A DNA stretch of 14,266 nucleotides from contig MU625007.1 in assembly GCA_025349905.2 (NCBI GenBank), positions 1-14,266 on the forward strand, written 5' to 3'. The notes below the pieces were generated by a model, which ran no database searches, was not told where the DNA came from, and was given only the letters and a program-made list of their open reading frames with translations. Position 1 is the first letter of the stretch. Each line of letters opens with the position of its first letter. The stretch is from Blastocladiella britannica (lineage: Eukaryota > Blastocladiomycota > Blastocladiomycetes > Blastocladiales > Blastocladiaceae). A program made the position numbers and the translations under genes. Shown here in pieces: positions 9,202 to 14,266 of this stretch.

Positions 9202-9747
9202 GGGGAAAAACAAAGAGGGGGGATCTTGGACAAGTTTTGACGGCATTCCGAATCGAGTGGAAAGATTCCGACATTCCGGGTCGCTTGGGTCACCCTTTCA
9301 CGTCATTTGCGAGCAGCTTGACTGACACCGCCTTGTATTTTTGATAGGTCAAAAGTAAGCTCCAGACCGAGTGCGGATCAAGGCCAAGATCAAGCACGAA
9401 TCCAGGATCAAAGTATCAAACGGGTCGGATCGGGAGCGGTCGGCGGGGTCGGGATGAGTGAAAAGACCTGGAATGTAAAAAAATCTATTGGAATTATTTG
9501 ATCCGAGCGCTGGAGCTGGAAGCTGGGTTGTCGGAATGGCAGTGGAAACGCGGCCTGGATATCCATTGGGTATCATGGACGGACCGTCCGGAATATCAAC
9601 GAGAAAACCGGACTGGTTTGACATTGGAAAGAAAAATGGGCATTGGAATTCGAATGGAAGGATTGGGACACGAGAAATCCATGCAAAGCAAATCGTTCAC
9701 CGATTTCCATGGCAGGCCAGCTTGGAACTCCATCTCCAAAACCGTGT

Positions 9748-11895
9748 TCAGTGCGCAGCCGTGCAGGGCAGGACAGCGCGCCCAGCACACACATCTGCCA
9801 AAAGATCACGCAGCCTTTCCACGGTATCTCTTCTCCCAGCCTTGGCCGCTTTTCGAATCTCCCTGGTCAGCCCCGCCAACCGATCGGCGGTGGTCGCAAC
9901 CGTGACTGGCACCTCCATAGCGGGCCACGGCGCATCGCGGCCAATCGCCTGTACTTCTCGCACCACGTACGCGTATACGCGGCGCACGGCCTCGGCCTGC
10001 CCAACCTTGTCGCGCCGCAGCGCCACCAGATCGGACGCAAATCCGCACGGCATGGCCGGTCCCAGGTTCCACGACCCGGTGGTCACGGGCGACGAGAATT
10101 GTACGCTTGCCAGCAGCTGCATGACCTCGTACGGCGGCCGCGCCACGTGCGCCGGGTCGTCCGGGTCGTGCGCGGTGTCGCTCGGATTGGCCGCCGCGTC
10201 CATGGCGTCAATGAGCTGCCGGGGCCGCGACCGCGACCGCGTGTGCAGGCCACCCGAGCCAGAGCGACGACTGGCTCCGCGCCGCCGGTGCCGCGACGAC
10301 ACTTGCTGGGTCACGGCCGCTGCTGCTGCGGCTGCGATTGCTGCCATTCCTACTTCGCGAGATGACGGGGTGGTGGTGCTGGTGGTATCGAAGCTATCGC
10401 GACGGCTTCCGGTCAACGCCTCTGACAGTGCCGCCACAGACTCAGCAAGCGATTCGCTGAGAGCCGCCGCCATCGGGTACGACGGAGGAGCCGGTCGGCC
10501 TTCGGCGGGGCTCTGGTAAATCTCCAGCAGTAACGCGTGGTCGGACGCAAAGTCGGCCCAGACGTCGATTTCCTCCAGGTCAATCACGGCCAGTCCAGGA
10601 AACATACCGATCAGAATCTCAATATCGTCCGTAGTCGGCGGCGGGAGGTTGGTGTGTCTTGCCCAGGATGCGGGTGTGGGGAAGCTGGTCGACATGACCG
10701 AGGAGGCGACCGAGGATGTGCGGCTGCGGAAGCCTGCGTCGTCGTAGGGTGGAATGGCCGGGGTCGGGAGCAGCCCTGGCGAGGGGATCGCCAATGCACC
10801 AGACCGTGCAGGAAGCAGTGGAGGAGACGACAGTGGTGATGCATCGAGACGCGGTGGCAGTAAAGGTGGAGAGGGCAGTCCTCGCGTGCGCTGTTGTTGC
10901 TGCTGTTGAGATGCGTGTCCCGCCCACGACGGTCGAGCGGGCAGCACCGACCGGATGGTGCCGATCGGGTGGCGGAGCAAGGCGCGCAAATCAAACGAGT
11001 TGCGCCGAGGCGCCGGCGCGACCGAGACCGAGGGGAGCCGTGTGCTTCTGGCTGTCGCCGCTGGAGCAGCGGTACCTTCGCTGTCCAAGGATGACGCCAT
11101 CGAGTCGACGGGCGTCACGGTAATGGACGGAGCGATACTCTCAGTGCCGTCACCGCCTCGGTTATGATCGCTGTGTGGGTGGCTGTCGCAGAACGCCAGG
11201 GCCGCTCCCTCCACCGTATCTGACCCGCCGATTGCAAGCGAGGGACATTCGCATTGCTCCGACAGGAACAGGTGCACTGGCGCCACCGCGCCCGAGAGCG
11301 CCGGCGCCTCGAGAAGTTGTGCCAGCGCTTGCTCTGGCACGGGCGTAGCGGGCCACGGCGGCAAGAATCCCGCACGGGTGATACCGGCGGCAATCCATTC
11401 ATAGAGCACTTCCAGGGCCACGCGGGACTCGTCCGCACCCAGGCGCGAGGGAGCCAAGATGGCGGGGCAGGCGGCGCCTCGCATGAACTGGGTCGCGGGC
11501 AGGCCGGGCTTGAGCCGAAATTCCACAATCAGGTCGAGCAGCCGCTGTGATCGGCGGCACGTCACCATCGCCGGGGTATCACTTTCGCTGGGTTCCACTA
11601 CCGATGTACCATCGCCAGGAGAGGAAGAATGCGAGTACGTGGGCGGGTCGGCGGCGGCCCGGTACACCTCGACCATCAGATAGCCGGTGGTGGCGGTCAG
11701 CAGCAGCCACGGGTCGAGCCGGTGCATAGGGACCATGGCCAGCGGCGTGAAGAGCAGCGCAAATGCATCGTACACGGCCCGCGGCGGTGGCGGTAGCTGG
11801 ATGTGCTTGACGAGCGAGGCCTTGCGTGGCGCCGATGCCGCGTCGGACGAGACGGCGCGTGGCCGGGCCAGGACGCCGGCGACGAGGAGGGACAT
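9748..11895 (-). CDS. Uncharacterised 715-residue protein (single exon)
   Basis: One uninterrupted frame from the ATG at 11895 to the TGA at 9748. I do not recognise it. Ordered-looking stretches are residues 28-80 (with a hydrophobic segment around 63-78), 114-225, 422-466 (DDIEILIGMFPGLAVIDLEE and following) and 588-712, which is helical and ends with many charged residues. Between them are Ser/Pro-rich disordered segments (about 250-420, with a Gln run at 330-335), a poly-Ala run (518-527) and a basic Arg/Ser stretch (534-560). The motif RR(N/D)SFD occurs twice (298-303 and 498-503), each a good protein kinase A or related AGC-kinase site. There is no clear signal peptide and no enzyme motif. 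It lies 132 bp downstream of gatA. The length and consistent codon pattern support a real gene, but the function is unknown. Confidence 0.75.
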   Translation of the reverse strand: MSLLVAGVLARPRAVSSDAASAPRKASLVKHIQLPPPPRAVYDAFALLFTPLAMVPMHRLDPWLLLTATTGYLMVEVYRAAADPPTYSHSSSPGDGTSVVEPSESDTPAMVTCRRSQRLLDLIVEFRLKPGLPATQFMRGAACPAILAPSRLGADESRVALEVLYEWIAAGITRAGFLPPWPATPVPEQALAQLLEAPALSGAVAPVHLFLSEQCECPSLAIGGSDTVEGAALAFCDSHPHSDHNRGGDGTESIAPSITVTPVDSMASSLDSEGTAAPAATARSTRLPSVSVAPAPRRNSFDLRALLRHPIGTIRSVLPARPSWAGHASQQQQQQRTRGLPSPPLLPPRLDASPLSSPPLLPARSGALAIPSPGLLPTPAIPPYDDAGFRSRTSSVASSVMSTSFPTPASWARHTNLPPPTTDDIEILIGMFPGLAVIDLEEIDVWADFASDHALLLEIYQSPAEGRPAPPSYPMAAALSESLAESVAALSEALTGSRRDSFDTTSTTTPSSREVGMAAIAAAAAAAVTQQVSSRHRRRGASRRSGSGGLHTRSRSRPRQLIDAMDAAANPSDTAHDPDDPAHVARPPYEVMQLLASVQFSSPVTTGSWNLGPAMPCGFASDLVALRRDKVGQAEAVRRVYAYVVREVQAIGRDAPWPAMEVPVTVATTADRLAGLTREIRKAAKAGRRDTVERLRDLLADVCAGRAVLPCTAAH

Positions 11896-12027
11896 ATTCT
11901 CTTTATGATAAATGAGGACAGCGACGACGAAGAGGTGCGGGGGAGAAGGGGGGGGGGACCGACTGCCTCGAGCACGCGCTTTTAATACGCACGTTGGCTC
12001 GGATACCCAGGTGAAGGGGCTCCCCTT

Positions 12028-13647
12028 TTATTCAACGCCACCATCGACCATCTGGCCTACATCAAGCACCCATTGCTCGCGGTCGCGCGGCCCCACCACC
12101 TGCACGCCAATGTGGTCGGTGACCGGCACCACGATAGCCGGCAGCCCGGCCAGGCTCGCAGGCACCGTGAACACGTCGTTGACGTACGCCGCGGCCGGGT
12201 CTTCCTCCCCTTTTCTCACCGCCCCACCCTCCGTTGTCGGTGGCACGTCGGCGAGCAGCGGTGCCGCGCCCAAGGCCGCGGGGGTCACCAGAACATGGCA
12301 CTCGGCGAACGCGGCCGCAAACTCGCGGGCCACCGCCGCGCGCACCTGCACCGCGCGCGCATAGTACGTGTCCACTGCGCGCGCCGACAGTGCGTACGCG
12401 CCTACCAACAAGCGGCGCTGCACCTCGGGACCCAGCTGCGTGCGGTGCCGGCCGTACCGCACGCCGTCAAACCGCGCCAGATTCGACGCGGCCTCGGCTG
12501 GCGCCAGCACATAGTACGCGGCCAGCGCGCTCAACGTCGATGGCAGCTCCACCCGCCGCACCGTGTGCCCCGCAGCCTCGAGCTTTGTCAGCGCCGCGGA
12601 CCACGTTTGGATCGCGGCAGGCGTCAGCTCTTGCAAATGGTAGTCGCTGGGCACGCCAATGACGAGCGATGGAGGGAGCAGATCATGGGCGGTAACTTTG
12701 GTGCTGGTCATGTCGAGGGGGTCTGGCCCGGCGATTTGGTCTGTCAAAAACAGACTATGAGACAAAACGACAGAGAAAAACTAAAGAAGAGGTACCATAG
12801 ACCAGTCGCGCGTCGGGCACGGTTCGTGCAAGCACGCCGACCGTGTCCAGCGAGTGTGCATAGGCAACGAGGCCGTGACGTGAGACGGCGCCGTATTGCG
12901 GTTTCCAGCCAACCACTCCACAGTACGACGCAGGCAACCGCACCGAGCCGCCCGTATCGGATCCGAGGGCACTAATAACCAATAACGAGAGGGTCAGCGT
13001 AACAATCAGGAAAAACAACAAGAGATACAAACGCGAGAGCCATTCCAGTCTGCACGGCAACCGCCGACCCGCCCGAGGAGCCGCCGGCGACACGTCGATC
13101 GGGGCCGGGCTGCACGCAAGGACCATGGACCGAGTGGATATTGAACGAGCCCATGCCAAATTCGTCCAGGTTGGATTTACCCATCACAATGGCTCCCGCA
13201 GCACGCAGTCGAGCGACGGCGGTCGCGTCAAAGGGCGAGACGTAGTCTTTTATGTTTTTATGGCAGTCAGTCATTGAGGACATAATTTGAGAAAATAAAC
13301 CGACCAGCAAGGACCCTTGACCCGCAGGTGGTGGGCAAATCGTTGGCGGTCGCAAAATTGCCCTTGATGGCAACTGGCACGCCCTCGAGAGGCCGCGCAG
13401 AGCCATTGGCGTACCGTTGCGCAGCGGCAGTGGCGGCACGTTCCAGGTCTGCGCGTGGGGCAATGTGGGTGAGGGCATTGCAGTGCGCGTTGTGGGTGGC
13501 AATGGCCGTCCAGGCGCGGTCCAGCACAGCCACGGGCGACGTGGTGCCCGATCGCAGCGCTCTCAGGGTCTTTATTTTGAAGCGGTCAATGACAGGTCGT
13601 GGCACCCATTATATCAAGAAAAATACCGAGGTGAGCGATGCGGCCAT
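12028..13647 (-). CDS. gatA: Glutamyl-tRNA(Gln) amidotransferase subunit A (amidase), probably mitochondrial
   Basis: Supplies the glutaminase activity that converts Glu-tRNA(Gln) to Gln-tRNA(Gln), working with B and other subunits in organelles. Five exons: 13647-13627, 13569-13305, 13246-13033, 12971-12796, 12740-12028; 462 residues. The amidase-signature triad is intact: Lys76 in VAIKGN, Ser152 in AGGSSGGSA and Ser176 in GSDTGGSVR, with the usual 24-residue spacing between the serines. Other family blocks are [40 protein letters not shown] and GLPAIVVP. The first exon has only 7 codons (MAASLTS); without it the next exon has no ATG (its apparent start at 13605 is GTG, with an in-frame TAA just upstream). 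The joined N-terminus is rich in Ser, Leu and Arg and lacks acidic residues for its first 20 or so positions, consistent with mitochondrial import. Another amidase-signature enzyme is less likely given these GatA-type blocks. Confidence 0.9.
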
Positions 13648-13654
13648 TCTTCTG

Positions 13655-14266
13655 ATACGATCCAAGCAAAGAGAGCCCATTTCCCAACCAATGTAGCCTG
13701 CCCCTTTGACGGTTGTGAAGCGAGAGACACGATCGACCACGCACTCGTTTGTCCCGCCATGCACGACCTCCAGCCAGTCACCACGCAAAACGTTATCGAG
13801 ACGTACAGGGCAATCCGCCCGGGCACGAAGCCGGACGCGGTCATGGACCAGATCCGAGCAGACGCGGCGAACCAAGCCATCCGCGAATTCCCCGAGCGCC
13901 GAATGATTCTATGCGGCCAAATCGACAAGATGGTGTTTGCGCACGAAGTTCAGACGCATGAACCCGGACCTCGTCTTCGGTCTGCTGAACGATGACGACT
14001 CGCCGCACCCAATCCCGAACCCCCTCACGTACTGGACCATGGCCGCCGCTAACTGCTACGAAACCCAAGCACGGGAAGTTATTTGGCCCCTCCGCTGCCA
14101 GAGAACAGCAGAGGCCGAATCCTGCAAGATCGTGTCCGGCCCGATACCGCGACCGATACCCCCTCCACGCCCGCCCAAACCAGACCGGAGCCTCGGCTAC
14201 TGCGCAGTGTGCAACGCTCCGCGCGGCCCCGAAATGCCCCCTTGCTGCCTCCAGGATGCAACCTTC
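13655..14266 (+). mobile_element. Degenerate fragment resembling the C-terminal end of a non-LTR retrotransposon reverse transcriptase
   Basis: The plus-strand frame contains AHFPTNVACPFDGC followed by EARDTIDHALVCP. Its C-x4-C-x7-H-x3-C pattern (codons at 13699, 13714, 13738, 13750) resembles the zinc-binding tail found after LINE-type reverse transcriptases. That frame stops at 13995. A second frame starting near ATG 13958 (MNPDLVFGLLNDDD...) stays open to the window edge and ends with another Cys-rich patch (CAVCNAPRG, then CC). The two probably belonged to one frame before a small indel around 13945-13957. No start codon or upstream catalytic region exists, because gatA begins at 13647, so this is a 5'-truncated remnant. 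It could instead be part of another Cys-rich gene extending rightwards. Confidence 0.45.

Larger units (their letters stand above)
9052..9747. other. 696-bp intergenic region upstream of the seven-helix gene
   Basis: This is the longest gap between genes in the window. It lies between the stop codon of the 715-residue protein and the ATG of the seven-helix protein, so it should hold the 3' end of one and the promoter of the other. I see a TATA-like run, bZIP-like sites (listed separately) and a short perfect inverted repeat (GGACGG-A-CCGTCC, 9577-9589). An ATG-started minus-strand reading frame of 91 codons (9624-9349) is present but shows no recognisable domain and is weak evidence for a gene. 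Confidence 0.6.

Noticed and set aside
9577..9589. GGACGG-A-CCGTCC inverted repeat as a terminator or operator
   Set aside because: It is short, with no T-run. In a eukaryotic setting there is no reason to assign a function.
9349..9624. Minus-strand frame of 91 codons in the intergenic gap
   Set aside because: It has an ATG and a stop but no recognisable domain. It could equally be chance or untranslated sequence, so it is mentioned only in the intergenic entry.
9488..10519. Long plus-strand reading frame (about 343 codons)
   Set aside because: It is mostly antisense to the 715-residue frame in GC-rich DNA, where stop-free shadow frames are common. It has no domain, an Arg/Ser-biased composition and no convincing ATG.
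12073..12975. Plus-strand reading frame of 300 codons opposite gatA
   Set aside because: It crosses gatA exons and an intron, is rich in Arg and His as expected for a shadow frame, and gatA on the other strand has clear family motifs.
13570..13605. gatA start at 13605
   Set aside because: The codon is GTG with an in-frame TAA two codons upstream. An ATG mini-exon at 13647 joined through a standard-sized intron keeps frame and gives a better N-terminus.

Overview
This window looks like nuclear DNA from a compact eukaryotic genome, most likely an early-diverging zoosporic fungus (my best guess is Blastocladiomycota; this is inference from gene content, not a database match). Four of the seven protein genes are interrupted by 22 short GT-AG introns of 55-86 nt, often with CTAAC or CTGAC branch-point-like motifs. 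The coding DNA is GC-rich, and the proteins carry poly-Ala, poly-Gln, poly-Gly and poly-Ser tracts. A class C (GABA-B-like) receptor beside a G-alpha gene, a Set2-type methyltransferase and an organellar-type GatA fit a zoosporic fungus well. All seven protein genes lie on the minus strand and are closely packed (10-240 bp apart, except one 696-bp gap). Exon joins below were worked out by hand from splice signals and reading phase, and each join keeps frame.

Layout in transcription order (right to left). A fragment resembling the C-terminal zinc-binding end of a non-LTR retrotransposon reverse transcriptase lies on the plus strand at about 13655-14266. It abuts gatA (13647-12028), the amidase subunit of the Glu-tRNA(Gln) amidotransferase. 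Next is an intronless 715-residue protein I do not recognise (11895-9748), then a 696-bp non-coding gap with bZIP-like sites and a TATA-like run.

The centre holds three signalling genes in a row. They are an intronless orphan seven-helix membrane protein (9051-7810), a strongly divergent heterotrimeric G-protein alpha subunit (7683-6025, 8 exons), and a GABA-B-like class C GPCR with a C-terminal PH-like domain (5785-2581, 10 exons). After them come ethanolamine kinase (2480-1138, 3 exons) and the first coding exon of a Set2-like histone H3K36 methyltransferase (from 1053 leftwards, cut by the window edge).

The most interesting part is the receptor/G-alpha/receptor run. The G-alpha keeps the overall fold signature but has changed residues needed for GTP hydrolysis and for conformational switching, and it lacks an N-terminal lipidation signal. 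The neighbouring class C receptor carries its own membrane- or partner-binding domain. A plausible but unproven reading is a linked, unconventional receptor-G protein module. The flanking housekeeping genes (lipid synthesis, chromatin, organellar translation) look unrelated.
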